A stretch of 64,000 nucleotides of DNA from Pseudomonadota bacterium. Lineage in GTDB: Bacteria > Pseudomonadota > Gammaproteobacteria > Acidiferrobacterales > Acidiferrobacteraceae. The DNA lies in assembly GCA_021794595.1 (NCBI GenBank), contig JAJYQN010000133.1, positions 32,775 through 96,774 of the forward strand. The letters run 5' to 3'. This document shows positions 27,758 to 39,033 of the stretch, piece after piece (position 1 is the stretch's first letter; each line of letters opens with the position of its first letter). The position numbers and the translations under genes were made by a program. Under the pieces are notes generated by a model. It searched no databases and was not told the origin of the DNA. It saw nothing but the letters and a program-made list of their open reading frames with translations.

Positions 27758-28066
27758 TCAAACAGGCCTTGCGACAACGACGCCGGCGGCGGCGATAACG
27801 CCGTCGGCAACAGACAGTGTGAACGAGAACGTCTCCTTCGACGGCGACGTAAAGGTCCATGATACCGAGTCATCTGGACGTACGGAGGCCAGAAACTTCA
27901 CGGATTGGACCCGAAACCTGGCATAAGGGAGGTTGAGTTCCTCTGCCAGGCGATGGATCAGCTCGTCCAACAACAGCACCCCGGGCACCATGGGATCTCC
28001 GGCAAAGTGGCCAACGAAGACCGGGTGCGCGGCCGGAAACGTGGCAAAAGGCCTAAGCCCGGTCAC
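27758..28066 (-). CDS. Hot-dog dehydratase-like protein, ApeI-like
   Basis: 102 residues with HPVFVGHFAGDPMVPGVLLLDEL, the His/hot-dog signature of FabA/FabZ-related dehydratases (H-x-F-x-G-D/H-P-x-x-P-G). Aryl-polyene clusters carry two such proteins (ApeI and ApeP), as here. The start is taken as the GTG at 28066, inside the end of the ligase gene, implying coupling. Confidence 0.85.
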   Translation of the reverse strand: MTGLRPFATFPAAHPVFVGHFAGDPMVPGVLLLDELIHRLAEELNLPYARFRVQSVKFLASVRPDDSVSWTFTSPSKETFSFTLSVADGVIAAAGVVVARPV

Positions 28067-29420
28067 GACGCACCTCTTGCGAAAGCCCACTGACCCAGGC
28101 CTTCAGTGTCGCGAGCGGAAGCTTGCCAGTCGGCAGCCGGGGGAGCGAATCCACGAAATAGAGGGGCCGCGGCAAAAACGCCGGGTCGATGCGATGGCGC
28201 AGGGCAAGATCGAGATCGATCGGGGTAAGGCCGGGAGCCACCACAAAGGCCATGAGACGCGCGACCGGGCCCACCACATCCTCGTCCGGCATATAAAAGG
28301 CTCCGTCGACAACACCGGGGATGGCGAGAAGCTGTTGCTCCAAAAAGGCCAGTGAACTGCGTTTCCCCGCCACATTGACGACATCGTTCCCGCGCCCTTC
28401 CAAAACGAACCGACGCGCATCGTTGAGCGTAATCAGATCATTCAAGGGTGCTGGCTCGCGTACGTGACCGCCCGAGACCCAGAACTGATCCTGCCTTTGG
28501 TCGAGAGTCAGATCCGGAAAGAGTTCCCACAGGGGGTCGCGCGCCGGGCGGCGACTTGCGATTTGTCCGGCCTCGGTCGCGCCATAGATCTCAAAGAGTG
28601 GGGCCTTAAACCGCTGTTCGGCCTCCTCGGCCAAGGCCCGTGACAAAGGGGCCGTAGCGCACAAGAGCGCGTCCGCCGCGGGAAGCTCAAGGCCGCTCGT
28701 CAGGAGGGCGCGTAGATGCACGGGCGAGGTCACAAGGAGGCGCGGGCGAGACACCTCCGACAAGGCTGCGACGATGTCGCGGGGATAAAACGGTCGCTCG
28801 GCGCTGATAACCCCGCCTCCGTGGAGGCCCAACATAACGGTCGATTCAAGCCCGTACATATGTTGGGGCGGAACCGTCCCGACCAAGGCGCAACCAGGAC
28901 CCAAGCCCAAGCGTTGGGCCTCTTCGCGAGCCCCCGCAACGAGCGAGCCCCAGGTCTTATGGTGGCCCACGGGGGCCCCGGTGGTCCCCGATGTAAACAC
29001 GGTCGCCACCGTCTGATCTGCGGGGATGTGGGGTATGTGCAAAACGGAGCGATCGGGCACCGAATCAAGCGCAAGCAAGTGGGGGAAGGGAATGGTCGGA
29101 AGCGCGACTGGGACCTCGGCATCGCTGAGACAGCAGACCGGGCCATCATCTTGCAAACGCGTGATCGCCTCGGGGGCATAGCTTGGAGGCAACACGGTCA
29201 CGCACCGGGCCAAGGCGGCGGCGGCAAAGCCCACGGTGAAGTGATAGCGGTCGACAGTAGCGTTCAACACCCGCTGGCCGGTAGGCAAAAGCGCGGCGAC
29301 AAGCGCCACATCGTTCAGAAATTGGGCCAAGGAGACCGGGGAATGGCGGTAAAAAGCCACGATCTCGGTCGCGTCTCCATGGACGACAAGCGGCACCTGC
29401 GCGACCGGGGACCCGCTCAT
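28053..29420 (-). CDS. AMP-dependent acyl-CoA/acyl-ACP ligase, ApeH-like
   Basis: 455-residue ANL-superfamily ligase that activates an aryl or acyl acid by adenylation. Motifs: VFTSGTTGAPVGHHKTW (A3), IYGATEAGQIASR (A5), GRGNDVVNVAGKRSS (A8) and PTGKLPL with the catalytic Lys (A10). Polyene synthesis starts from an activated aromatic acid, which this enzyme would provide. It overlaps ApeG-like upstream (4 bases) and ApeI-like downstream. Confidence 0.9.
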   Translation of the reverse strand: MSGSPVAQVPLVVHGDATEIVAFYRHSPVSLAQFLNDVALVAALLPTGQRVLNATVDRYHFTVGFAAAALARCVTVLPPSYAPEAITRLQDDGPVCCLSDAEVPVALPTIPFPHLLALDSVPDRSVLHIPHIPADQTVATVFTSGTTGAPVGHHKTWGSLVAGAREEAQRLGLGPGCALVGTVPPQHMYGLESTVMLGLHGGGVISAERPFYPRDIVAALSEVSRPRLLVTSPVHLRALLTSGLELPAADALLCATAPLSRALAEEAEQRFKAPLFEIYGATEAGQIASRRPARDPLWELFPDLTLDQRQDQFWVSGGHVREPAPLNDLITLNDARRFVLEGRGNDVVNVAGKRSSLAFLEQQLLAIPGVVDGAFYMPDEDVVGPVARLMAFVVAPGLTPIDLDLALRHRIDPAFLPRPLYFVDSLPRLPTGKLPLATLKAWVSGLSQEVRRDRA

Positions 29421-30145
29421 CGGTGCACCCGCCGTACCGATGACGGGGCGTCCTTATCGGGCTCCACCAGGGTTCTCCAGTGCTTACGGCTTGCGTGCAC
29501 CACCTCCAAAAAACCAGCGCACTGATCGGGGGGAATAACGGCCCGCCTAATTCCATATTCTCCAAGGAACATGGTCGCCATGAGAACCGGTGTCAACACA
29601 TTGGCATAGAGCGCCCATAGAGGGAGCGGTCCGTACACAAAGAGCGTTATAGACATCGTCGCCAAGCCCCCGAAGAGCAGCGCCCAGGCCTGGGTCACCC
29701 GGCGAGTATACCGGGCCAGCAAGGGGCTTAAGGGTCCGTGGACAAGGGTGGAAAGGCGGGTAATGAGCGACACCCGCCCCGGCCTCAGAGTCCGCGCAAA
29801 GAGCAGGCAGAGGGCCGTCAGAGTCCCCGCGTCTTCGAACAAAAACGCCCAGGAATAATGGGTGAGAAAGAGGCCTTTGTTGCGCCATAAAATCGCACAC
29901 AAGACGAGGTACACAAAGAGCCACAACCAGCGAGGCCTACTGCTCCAAGCGAGCCCCAGCGTCAGGAACAAGACCGGCAAAAAGGGAAAGACGACGCCCA
30001 GCATTCCGGGCCTCGCCGAAACGTTAGCCCAGTAAGACACAAACGGGTAGGCCACGGCGAGGGGCACCAAGAGAAAGGCGCGTCCGCGCCCAACCCACGC
30101 AGGGCGCTCACGTTTAGCCACCGAGACCATACTTGGCTCTTCCAT
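29417..30145 (-). CDS. Polytopic membrane protein, ApeG-like (COG4648)
   Basis: 242 residues with about six to seven hydrophobic segments in the first 200 (FLLVPLAVAYPFVSYWA, VVFPFLPVLFLTLGLAW and others). LVHGPLSPLLARYTRRVTQAW matches the COG4648 membrane-protein family found in aryl-polyene clusters. The last about 40 residues are soluble and basic. First gene of the five-gene operon; the initiating ATG could be 30145 or 30130. Confidence 0.82.
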   Translation of the reverse strand: MEEPSMVSVAKRERPAWVGRGRAFLLVPLAVAYPFVSYWANVSARPGMLGVVFPFLPVLFLTLGLAWSSRPRWLWLFVYLVLCAILWRNKGLFLTHYSWAFLFEDAGTLTALCLLFARTLRPGRVSLITRLSTLVHGPLSPLLARYTRRVTQAWALLFGGLATMSITLFVYGPLPLWALYANVLTPVLMATMFLGEYGIRRAVIPPDQCAGFLEVVHASRKHWRTLVEPDKDAPSSVRRVHR

Positions 30146-30379
30146 TCACATCCTCAGCGCACGCGGTGGTACAGGGAACCTGAAGGCCGAGGTCCCGGGT
30201 CTTAGCCCATCGCCAACAATAGGGAGCGGCCCGCGGGAGGCAGCATAGCGCCAAACCCCGAACTCGGGAAGTCTAGGCGAGCCCAAGCAAAGGGATATCA
30301 AGGGCTTGGCGCGGCGCTTGCCGGCAAGGCCTGAGTCCCCTTGGTCGTCGCCTCGGCGCCTTTGCAACCATTCCTCCAC
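30146..30379. other. Intergenic region upstream of the ApeG-like operon
   Basis: About 230 bp between groEL's terminator and the ApeG-like gene. A short minus-strand frame fills it but has neither a ribosome-binding site nor a recognisable product. Promoter elements for the operon should lie here but are not clear by eye. Confidence 0.5.
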
Positions 30380-30412
30380 AAAAAAGGCGGGGGACCTCGT
30401 CGGTCCTCCGCC
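30380..30412 (-). terminator. Intrinsic terminator of groES-groEL
   Basis: Read on the minus strand: GGCGGAGGACC - loop - GGTCCCCCGCC followed by six T. It starts about 25 bases after the groEL stop. Confidence 0.9.
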
Positions 30413-30436
30413 TCGGGAACAACAGTTTTGTACGGC

Positions 30437-32107
<1,671 letters not shown>

Positions 32108-32115
32108 TCAGTTCG

Positions 32116-32409
32116 TTATTTACCATCAATGATCGCGACAACATCTTCTTCGCGCATCACCAGAAGTTCTTCGTTGCCGACTTTGACCTCGGTCCCCGCG
32201 TACTTGCCGAACAAAACCTTGTCGCCGACCTTCACGTCCAGCGGTCGTACCTCTCCGCTCTCGAGGATTTTGCCCTTGCCAACCGCCACGATCTCGCCCT
32301 GGATCGGCTTTTCCTTCGCGGTATCGGGGATAACGATGCCACCTGCGGATTTACGTTCTTCCTCCAAGCGGCGCACGATCACACGATCATGCAGCGGACG
32401 AATATTCAT
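32116..32409 (-). CDS. groES: Co-chaperonin GroES
   Basis: 97-residue lid of the GroEL chamber: [14 protein letters not shown] start, mobile loop around [15 protein letters not shown], and [11 protein letters not shown] near the end. AGGAGA before the ATG at 32409 rules out a longer start at 32448. Confidence 0.98.
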   Translation of the reverse strand: MNIRPLHDRVIVRRLEEERKSAGGIVIPDTAKEKPIQGEIVAVGKGKILESGEVRPLDVKVGDKVLFGKYAGTEVKVGNEELLVMREEDVVAIIDGK

Positions 32410-32506
32410 ACTGAGTTCTCCTGTATGTTGATGAGACTGCGCTTTCATAAAGAATCTCCTTGTCGACTCAGAAATTACGGTGTCGAGTGCAGGTTGGCTG
32501 CGTTTG

Positions 32507-32533
32507 CTAGCACTCAGCCCAAGTGAGTGCCAA
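32507..32533. promoter_or_regulatory. CIRCE element (HrcA operator)
   Basis: CTAGCACTC - 9 nt - GAGTGCCAA: differs from the CIRCE consensus (TTAGCACTC-N9-GAGTGCTAA) by one base in each arm. It abuts the -10 of the groES promoter, as expected for HrcA repression. Confidence 0.93.
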
Positions 32534-32560
32534 TCATAAACAAGGCGAGCGGCTTGTCAA
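32533..32560 (-). promoter_or_regulatory. Sigma-70 promoter of groES-groEL
   Basis: Minus strand: TTGACA (32560-32555), 16-base spacer, TATGAT (32538-32533). Near consensus and followed directly by CIRCE. Confidence 0.88.
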
Positions 32561-32568
32561 GCCCGGCC

Positions 32569-32982
32569 TTAATCGCGATAGGTGCGAAACCGCCCTTCTA
32601 GCGGCTTTTGCTCCGCAGCGGGGGTGGTAGGAGGCGGGTCAACCCCGCGGGGGCGTCGCAAAAGGCGTCTTCCGGGGCCGAGAAGCAGCGCCACGGCCAG
32701 GAAATCGGAAAAGAAACCCGGCACAAGGAGCAGGAGCCCGGCCACCCCCAGCGCCATCCCGTCCCAGACAATGGTGTTCGGCGCCTGCCCCCGCTGGAGC
32801 TGGGCCCGGAGGTGATCTAGGGTGCGTATTGGCGACAGGCGCAGCACAGCGAGCCCCGCGAGCGATCCGGAAAACAGCAAAGCCAAGGTCCACCAGGGGC
32901 CGAGCGCATGCCAGACGAGCACGATCAGAACCACCTCTATCAACGGCAAAAAGGCCATGAACCGGACAAGAAACCGTATCAT
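32569..32982 (-). CDS. FxsA-family membrane protein
   Basis: 137 residues with three hydrophobic segments (FMAFLPLIEVVLIVLVWHAL; WWTLALLFSGSLAGLAVL; GVAGLLLLVPGFFSDFLAVA) and a polar C-terminal tail. LLLVPGFFSDFL is the FxsA signature. E. coli FxsA affects exclusion of phage T7 by F plasmids; the native role is unclear. The ATG overlaps the stop of the hydrolase upstream (ATGA). Confidence 0.88.
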   Translation of the reverse strand: MIRFLVRFMAFLPLIEVVLIVLVWHALGPWWTLALLFSGSLAGLAVLRLSPIRTLDHLRAQLQRGQAPNTIVWDGMALGVAGLLLLVPGFFSDFLAVALLLGPGRRLLRRPRGVDPPPTTPAAEQKPLEGRFRTYRD

Positions 32983-33764
32983 GCCCGCATCCTCTGGTCG
33001 CGGACGGCCTCGGCCCACAGACGATCAACAGCCGCGAGGAGCTCCGGGATCGCCTCGGTGAGGCGATGGTCGCCCCCCGGGATCACCCGCAATTCCCGTT
33101 CGGGCGCCGAAACGTGGGCCAAAAATTCCTCGCTGACGGAGACCGGAACGAGTTCGTCGGCTGCGCCATGCATGATCACAAGCGGGCAGGGTAGGGCGAT
33201 GGGCCCCGACAAGACATCATGGCGCTCAGCATCCTCGATCAAATGATGGCGAATCCGGTAGTGATCTGCGGCCGCGCCATAGGGGTCGGGAACCGAGAGA
33301 TAGCCCTGGGTGCGCCACAGGCCCTGAGCGGCGTCGGGCAATTCCGCATAGCGGCGCTGTAAAAAATTGAAGGCGGGCGCGACCAGGACTAGGCCTGCTA
33401 CCTTGAGACCGCTCTGGCGCGCCATCAAAACCGCGAGCCACGCCCCGAGACTCGAACCCACCAGAATCAAGGGCCGGGGCGCATACCGGTGGGCAACGCA
33501 CAAGGCATCCGTAAGCCAACCGGACAGGTTTTGATCCTCGAAGTCGCCGCTCGAATAGCCATGGGCCGCGAGGTCGAAACGCGCCCAGGAATAGCCGCGG
33601 GCCCGGGCATGGGCGGCCAGCGCCAGCGCCTTCTGGCCACGGTTATTGGACCGGAAGCCGTGGAGAAAGAGTCCCATCGGCCCCGAGCCAGTATCGAACT
33701 CAAACCCCGCGAGCAAGACATGAGGACGACTCTTCAGAGAAAACGCGGTTTCGTTCAAGCACAT
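32979..33764 (-). CDS. Alpha/beta-hydrolase (serine hydrolase)
   Basis: About 261 residues. Features: LFLHGFRSN oxyanion region, VGSSLGAWLA nucleophile elbow, MHGAADELVP (Asp) and GGDHRLTE (His). YqiA/BAAT-type small esterases look similar; substrate unknown. The start could be the ATG at 33764 or further upstream to 33836. It forms a pair with fxsA and is divergent from cutA. Confidence 0.82.
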   Translation of the reverse strand: MCLNETAFSLKSRPHVLLAGFEFDTGSGPMGLFLHGFRSNNRGQKALALAAHARARGYSWARFDLAAHGYSSGDFEDQNLSGWLTDALCVAHRYAPRPLILVGSSLGAWLAVLMARQSGLKVAGLVLVAPAFNFLQRRYAELPDAAQGLWRTQGYLSVPDPYGAAADHYRIRHHLIEDAERHDVLSGPIALPCPLVIMHGAADELVPVSVSEEFLAHVSAPERELRVIPGGDHRLTEAIPELLAAVDRLWAEAVRDQRMRA

Positions 33765-33996
33765 CACCGGAGGTGGACTGACGCTATGGTATAGAATCCT
33801 TAAAAAGCGGGCGACGTGGGCTTTGTGGCCCACCATTCGCGCTTGCGCTCGTCGCCCTAAAGGTAATAAGGAGGAGTCTATCGGGGGCAGAAGTCACCGA
33901 CAGGCAAGCAGTCAGACGCAAGAATGCTGGCAAAGTTCCCCGGGCGTCCCCTTTGGTCCGGGACTCACCTCGTCACCTTACAGATAGGGAGATCGC

Positions 33997-34314
33997 ATGT
34001 CCGCCCATATCATGATCTTTACGACCTGCCCCGAAAATCACGCCGCGCTCATCGCCACAGCGCTCGTGGAAGAAAAACTCGCCGCCTGCGTCAACATGGT
34101 GGCGGGTGTGCGCTCGGTATACTATTGGCACAACCAAATCGATACCGCAACCGAAACGCTCTTAATTATCAAGGCGGCAGCATACCACTATGAGAAGATC
34201 GAAGAACGCCTGCGAACACTCCACCCCTACGAGCTACCGGAAATCGTGGCGGTGCCCATCGAGCACGGCTACAAGCCCTACCTCGATTGGCTACAAGGCC
34301 CTGCTCGCGACTAG
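33997..34314 (+). CDS. cutA: Divalent-cation tolerance protein CutA
   Basis: 105-residue trimeric protein: IFTTCPENHAALIATALVEE, KLAACVNMV, YYWHNQI and LHPYELPEIVAVPI are canonical. AGGGAGA precedes the ATG. Followed by dsbD, the classic cutA-dsbD arrangement. Confidence 0.96.
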   Translation: MSAHIMIFTTCPENHAALIATALVEEKLAACVNMVAGVRSVYYWHNQIDTATETLLIIKAAAYHYEKIEERLRTLHPYELPEIVAVPIEHGYKPYLDWLQGPARD

Positions 34315-36145
34315 CCTCCTGGTCTTTGGTCTGCTGTTAGCGCCCACTACCCGCGCAGCCGTGGCGGCCACCGGACCCATAGCCGCGTTCAAGGCCTTTT
34401 TTAGTCACAGGCAAAAACCTTTTCTGAAGCGCAGCCAGGCCTTCGGGCTGAAAATCACGGCACCCAACACGGGGTCCCTCAAGGCCCACTTCGCGATCGC
34501 CCCCGGCTACTATCTCTATCGCAACAAGATCCACTTTCGGCTGGTCAGCCCACACCATGGCGTCACCTTAGGGCCGGTGGCCATGCCGCCCGCGTTCGTC
34601 GAACACAATCCCTACCTCGGGACGCTCATCATCTACAAGAAATCCTTCGTGCTCCCGCTGCCCTTAACCGGCGCGCGGGGCGGCCAGAGGCTCACCATCG
34701 TCGCCCATTACCAAGGCTGCGCCTTGCGCGGAATTTGCTATCCGCCGGTGACACGCACCTTGCAGCTCGCGCTCCCCCAAAAGACGGTCGCGGTCCTGAC
34801 GGCGGGGCCCCCGGCCGGCCGGCTGGGGGCGGAAACCACACCTTTAAGCCGGGCCACGGTGCCGCCGCCTACCGTCTCCACTTGGCTATGGGCCATCGTG
34901 AGCGCCTTTGGAATCGGCCTTTTGCTCACCTTCACGCCTTGCGTCCTGCCCATGATCCCCATCCTCTCCAGCATACTGGTGGGCCAGGGACAAGACCGAC
35001 TCACCAAAAGCCAGGGGGCGGCCCTCTCGCTTGCCTACGTACTCGGCACCGGGGTCACCTATGCCGGCGCCGGAGCGCTGGCCGGCGCCACCGGACAACA
35101 ACTGCAGGCCTACTTCGAGAATGCCTGGGGCATCGGGCTTCTTAGTCTTCTCTTCATCTTGATGGCCTTGTCGCTCTTCGACCTCTATACGATCCCGGTC
35201 CCGAACTTTATCCAAAACCGGCTCACAAACCGCGCCCAACGAATCAATGCGCGCTCGCTGGGCGGGGCCTTTATGCTCGGGCTCTTGTCGGCGCTCGTGG
35301 TCGGGGCGTGCGTATCGCCACTACTGGTTTCGGCGTTAGCGGTCGCCATATCCCGACACAGCGCGCCGCTCGGGGCCGCCATTATGTTCAGCATGGCCAT
35401 GGGGATGGGAGCGATACTGGTCGCCCTGGGGGTCGGGGCCGGTTACCTGCTTCCGAAGGTGGGACCGTGGATGAATACGGTGAAATACCTCTTTGGGACC
35501 GTGCTCCTCGGCGTGGCGATCTACTTGTTGGGGCTCTTGCCAGAGGTGCCCGTGCTGTTGTTGTGGGCCGCCCTCCTGATCGTGATCGGGGTGTATTTGG
35601 GCGGCGCTGGGCGCCTAGAACGGGGCGCATCGGGTTTTGAAAGGCTACGCGCCGGCATCGGCATGCTACTCGTATTATGGGGGGCCTTGTCTTTGATTGG
35701 CGGCCTCCAAGGGAACCGGAACCCGCTTAAGCCGCTCACTTTTCGAAGCCGCGGGATAGTGCGCGCCGCCCACCCCAAACTCACATTCCGGACCGCGACC
35801 TCGCTGCGCGCGGTACGCCGCGATCTGGCGCGCGCCCAGGCCCTGGACGAGCCGGCGCTCATCGACTTTTCGGCCAGCTGGTGCGTCGATTGCACGCGGC
35901 TGCGGAGAGAGACCTTCGCGAACCGCAAGGTCCGGCGCGCCTTGCGCGGCTTTATGCTCATTAAGGCTGACGTGACGAAGAACGATGCCGCCACCCGCGC
36001 CTTAAAACGGCATTTCGGCGTCCTCGGGCCACCCGCCGTCCTGTTCTTCTCGGCCCACGGGAAACCCGACAGCCAGTGGGACTTTTACGGCTATAAGGGG
36101 CCGAATCGAGTGGTACATTTAGCCCACGAGGTCAAGCACGCATGA
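34190..36145 (+). CDS. dsbD: Thiol:disulfide interchange protein DsbD
   Basis: Inner-membrane protein carrying electrons from cytoplasmic thioredoxin to periplasmic DsbC/CcmG-type proteins. Order seen: signal peptide (ALLATSLLVFGLLLAPTTRA), periplasmic alpha domain with CALRGIC, eight-helix core with LLTFTPCVLPMIPIL and VVGACVSPLL (redox cysteines), and a C-terminal thioredoxin domain with SASWCVDC. The only ATG/GTG/TTG in frame before the signal peptide is at 34190, inside cutA, giving 32 unnatural residues; initiation at ATT 34286 or CTG 34301 may be the truth. It overlaps tlpA by 4 bases. Confidence 0.94.
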   Translation: MRRSKNACEHSTPTSYRKSWRCPSSTATSPTSIGYKALLATSLLVFGLLLAPTTRAAVAATGPIAAFKAFFSHRQKPFLKRSQAFGLKITAPNTGSLKAHFAIAPGYYLYRNKIHFRLVSPHHGVTLGPVAMPPAFVEHNPYLGTLIIYKKSFVLPLPLTGARGGQRLTIVAHYQGCALRGICYPPVTRTLQLALPQKTVAVLTAGPPAGRLGAETTPLSRATVPPPTVSTWLWAIVSAFGIGLLLTFTPCVLPMIPILSSILVGQGQDRLTKSQGAALSLAYVLGTGVTYAGAGALAGATGQQLQAYFENAWGIGLLSLLFILMALSLFDLYTIPVPNFIQNRLTNRAQRINARSLGGAFMLGLLSALVVGACVSPLLVSALAVAISRHSAPLGAAIMFSMAMGMGAILVALGVGAGYLLPKVGPWMNTVKYLFGTVLLGVAIYLLGLLPEVPVLLLWAALLIVIGVYLGGAGRLERGASGFERLRAGIGMLLVLWGALSLIGGLQGNRNPLKPLTFRSRGIVRAAHPKLTFRTATSLRAVRRDLARAQALDEPALIDFSASWCVDCTRLRRETFANRKVRRALRGFMLIKADVTKNDAATRALKRHFGVLGPPAVLFFSAHGKPDSQWDFYGYKGPNRVVHLAHEVKHA

Positions 36146-36687
36146 GTAAGACAAAACATGGACTATGGGCGGCGCTGGTGGTCGTGGCTTTAGTCAGCGG
36201 CTACTTTCTTGGGACTCGCTTTCCCCATGCTATCTTGGACAGTCGTCACCCGACGAGCAGCCGCATCCCGCGTTTCCGGCTCGCGCTTCCGAACCTCGCC
36301 GGCCACATGCGCTCCTTGTCACATTGGCCAGCCAAGGTCTACCTCGTCAATTTCTGGGCCCCGTGGTGCGGGCCTTGCCGCGCCGAGATCCCGCTTTTGA
36401 TCCGAATCGCGCAACAGGATAAGCGTCGGGGCCTCGTGGTGGTGGGTATCGCCTTAGACCGGAAAAAATCGGTGGCCCGCTTCATCCATAACCATCACAT
36501 CACTTATCCGGTGGTCTTAGGGGGCTCGCAGGGCTTGGCGATGTTGGCGGAATTCGGGGACATGCAGGGCGCGATCCCTTTTAGCCTCTTTGTCGGGCCC
36601 CACGGGCGGATTCTTACGGGCCGACTGGGGGCCTTTAGTCCACGGGCGCTTCAGGCCGACATCGCTTACGCGTTCAAGAGGCGGTGA
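36142..36687 (+). CDS. TlpA/ResA-type periplasmic thioredoxin
   Basis: 181 residues: N-terminal signal anchor (LWAALVVVALVSGYFLG), then a thioredoxin fold with active site NFWAPWCGPCRAEIPLL near residue 70 and the cis-Pro region GAIPFSLFV. It overlaps the dsbD stop (ATGA) and probably receives reductant from DsbD, for instance for cytochrome c maturation. Confidence 0.93.
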   Translation: MSKTKHGLWAALVVVALVSGYFLGTRFPHAILDSRHPTSSRIPRFRLALPNLAGHMRSLSHWPAKVYLVNFWAPWCGPCRAEIPLLIRIAQQDKRRGLVVVGIALDRKKSVARFIHNHHITYPVVLGGSQGLAMLAEFGDMQGAIPFSLFVGPHGRILTGRLGAFSPRALQADIAYAFKRR

Positions 36688-36780
36688 TTTCCCGGGAACT
36701 GCATCGAACAGCGGCCAACTGGACAAAAACGAGAGGTCGGGGCACAATGCCCGAACCGGGGACGTCCCGGCAGGATCGTC

Positions 36781-37224
36781 ATGGCTGAGCTGCTCGTATT
36801 AAACGGCCCCAACCTCAATCTCCTTGGCGCGCGAGAGCCCCGTCACTACGGGACTACGTCTCTGGCCGCCATTGAGGAGCGTCTGAGCACGCTCGCCGCC
36901 GAAACCTCTCATTCCATCGCGTTTCTGCAGACCAACGCCGAACACGAGCTCGTGGCCCGCATCCACGCGGCAGCCCACGATGGTACCCGGTTTATCGTCT
37001 TTAATCCGGCCGCCTTTACCCATACGAGCGTTGCCCTGCGCGACGCCTTGGTGGCGGTAGGCCTCCCGTTTATCGAGGTCCATCTCTCCAATATCTACGG
37101 CCGCGAGGCGTTTCGGCAACACTCTTATTTTTCCGATGTCGCAGCCGGGGTCATCAGTGGTCTCGGCGCCCTCGGCTACGAACTGGCCCTGACAGCGGCC
37201 ATCTCCCATTTGCAATCTAGGTGA
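36781..37224 (+). CDS. aroQ: 3-dehydroquinate dehydratase, type II
   Basis: 147-residue shikimate-pathway enzyme: [15 protein letters not shown] with the catalytic Tyr region (RHYGTTS), [28 protein letters not shown] and [14 protein letters not shown]. Full length. It leads the accB-accC block. Confidence 0.97.
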   Translation: MAELLVLNGPNLNLLGAREPRHYGTTSLAAIEERLSTLAAETSHSIAFLQTNAEHELVARIHAAAHDGTRFIVFNPAAFTHTSVALRDALVAVGLPFIEVHLSNIYGREAFRQHSYFSDVAAGVISGLGALGYELALTAAISHLQSR

Positions 37225-37231
37225 AGAGTCT

Positions 37232-37678
37232 GTGGACATCCGCAAAGTCAAAAAACTCATAGAAATGCTCGAGGCCTCGGACCTGGGGGAGCTCGAGATT
37301 CGCGAAGGCGAGGAATCCATCCGCATCAGTCGCGGCACATCAGCCGCCGGAGCGCCGGCCGCCCCACCGCCGGCAGCGGCCGCCCCACCGCCACCTCCTG
37401 CCCCCAGCGTGAGCCCCCCGGCGGTCGCCGCGCCGGCCCACAATGGTCACCCGGTATTATCGCCCATGGTCGGTACCTTCTACCGCGCCCCCTCACCCGA
37501 CTCCCAACCGTTTGTGGAGGTCGGCGTCACGGTGAACGTGGGAGACCCGCTGTGCATTATCGAAGCCATGAAGATGCTAAACGAGATTGAGGCCGATCGT
37601 GCCGGGGTCGTGCGCGCCATTCTCAAGGAGAATGGCCAGCCGGTCGAGTACGGCGAAACCTTGTTTGTGATTGAGTAA
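37232..37678 (+). CDS. accB: Biotin carboxyl carrier protein of acetyl-CoA carboxylase
   Basis: 148 residues from a GTG start. N-terminal helix, an Ala/Pro-rich linker (about residues 38-70), then the biotinyl domain with [12 protein letters not shown]; the Lys of AMKM carries biotin. Located 7 bases after aroQ. Confidence 0.97.
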   Translation: MDIRKVKKLIEMLEASDLGELEIREGEESIRISRGTSAAGAPAAPPPAAAAPPPPPAPSVSPPAVAAPAHNGHPVLSPMVGTFYRAPSPDSQPFVEVGVTVNVGDPLCIIEAMKMLNEIEADRAGVVRAILKENGQPVEYGETLFVIE

Positions 37679-37682
37679 GCCC

Positions 37683-39023
37683 ATGATCGAGAAGGTCGTC
37701 ATCGCGAATCGCGGGGAGATCGCCCTGCGCATACAGCGCGCCTGCCGGGCGTTGGGAATCAAGACAGTGGCGCTCCACTCCGAGGCCGACCGCGACGCGA
37801 AGTATGTCCGGTTGGCGGACGAGTCCGTGTGCATAGGTCCCGCCGCGGCCGCCAAAAGCTACCTCAACATCCCGGCCGTGATCAGCGCCGCCGAGGTCAC
37901 AGACGCGGTGGCGATCCACCCAGGCTACGGCTTTTTGTCGGAAAACGCGGACTTTGCCGAGCGCGTCGAACAAAGCGGGTTTATCTTCATAGGACCGCGC
38001 CCTGAAACCATACGGCTCATGGGCGATAAAATTTCAGCGATTCGGGCCATGAAAGAGGCCGGGGTTCCGTGCGTACCGGGCTCCGATGGCCCTCTCGATA
38101 ACGACGAGGAGCGCACGCTCAGCATCGCCCGGTCTATCGGCTACCCCATACTGATCAAGGCCACCGGCGGGGGCGGCGGCAAGGGCATGCGGGTCGTCCA
38201 CTCGGAGGCTGCGCTGTTAAGTTCTCTGGCCATGACCCGTGCCGAGGCGAAAGCGGCGTTCAACAACGATGTCGTGTATATGGAGAAATACCTGGAGAAG
38301 CCGCGCCATGTCGAATTTCAGGTGCTCGCCGACGAGCACGGCCACGCCGTCCACTTAGGCGAACGCGACTGCTCGCTGCAACGCCGCAATCAAAAGGTCA
38401 TAGAGGAATCCCCGGCCCCCGGCATCTCCCGAGATGTGCGTGAACGCATGGGCCACCTGTGCGTGGAGGCTTGCCGACGCATCGGCTACCGGGGCGCGGG
38501 AACGTTTGAGTTTCTGTACGAGAACGGACAATTTTATTTTATAGAAATGAACACCCGCGTCCAGGTCGAGCACCCGGTAACGGAGTTTGTGACCGGCGTC
38601 GACATCGTACAACAACAAATCCTGATCGCCTCGGGGGAACACCTGCGTTATCGACAGGAAGACATTCAGCTACGCGGGCACGCCATGGAGTGCCGAATCA
38701 ACGCCGAAGACCCGGTCACCTTCATGCCATCGCCGGGACGCATCACTCAGTACCATCAACCGGGCGGTCCCGGTATTCGCGTCGACTCACACATCTACAA
38801 CAATTATGTCGTGCCCCCATACTACGACTCCTTGATCGGCAAGCTCGTGGCCTACGGAGATACGCGCGATATCGCCATGGCGCGATTGCGGATCGCCTTA
38901 AGCGAAATGGTCGTGGACGGAATCAAGACCAATATTCCGCTCCATCAGCTACTGCTGAACGACGCCCTGTTCCAAGCAGGAGCGGTCGATATCCACTATC
39001 TCGAGGGGCGTCTCAAGGGATGA
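37683..39023 (+). CDS. accC: Biotin carboxylase subunit of acetyl-CoA carboxylase
   Basis: 446-residue ATP-grasp enzyme that carboxylates biotin on Acc[17 protein letters not shown] at the start, ATP loop [27 protein letters not shown], and [16 protein letters not shown]. The ATG at 37683 is preferred over an overlapping TTG at 37671. Confidence 0.98.
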   Translation: MIEKVVIANRGEIALRIQRACRALGIKTVALHSEADRDAKYVRLADESVCIGPAAAAKSYLNIPAVISAAEVTDAVAIHPGYGFLSENADFAERVEQSGFIFIGPRPETIRLMGDKISAIRAMKEAGVPCVPGSDGPLDNDEERTLSIARSIGYPILIKATGGGGGKGMRVVHSEAALLSSLAMTRAEAKAAFNNDVVYMEKYLEKPRHVEFQVLADEHGHAVHLGERDCSLQRRNQKVIEESPAPGISRDVRERMGHLCVEACRRIGYRGAGTFEFLYENGQFYFIEMNTRVQVEHPVTEFVTGVDIVQQQILIASGEHLRYRQEDIQLRGHAMECRINAEDPVTFMPSPGRITQYHQPGGPGIRVDSHIYNNYVVPPYYDSLIGKLVAYGDTRDIAMARLRIALSEMVVDGIKTNIPLHQLLLNDALFQAGAVDIHYLEGRLKG

Positions 39024-39033
39024 GGGCCCGGTC

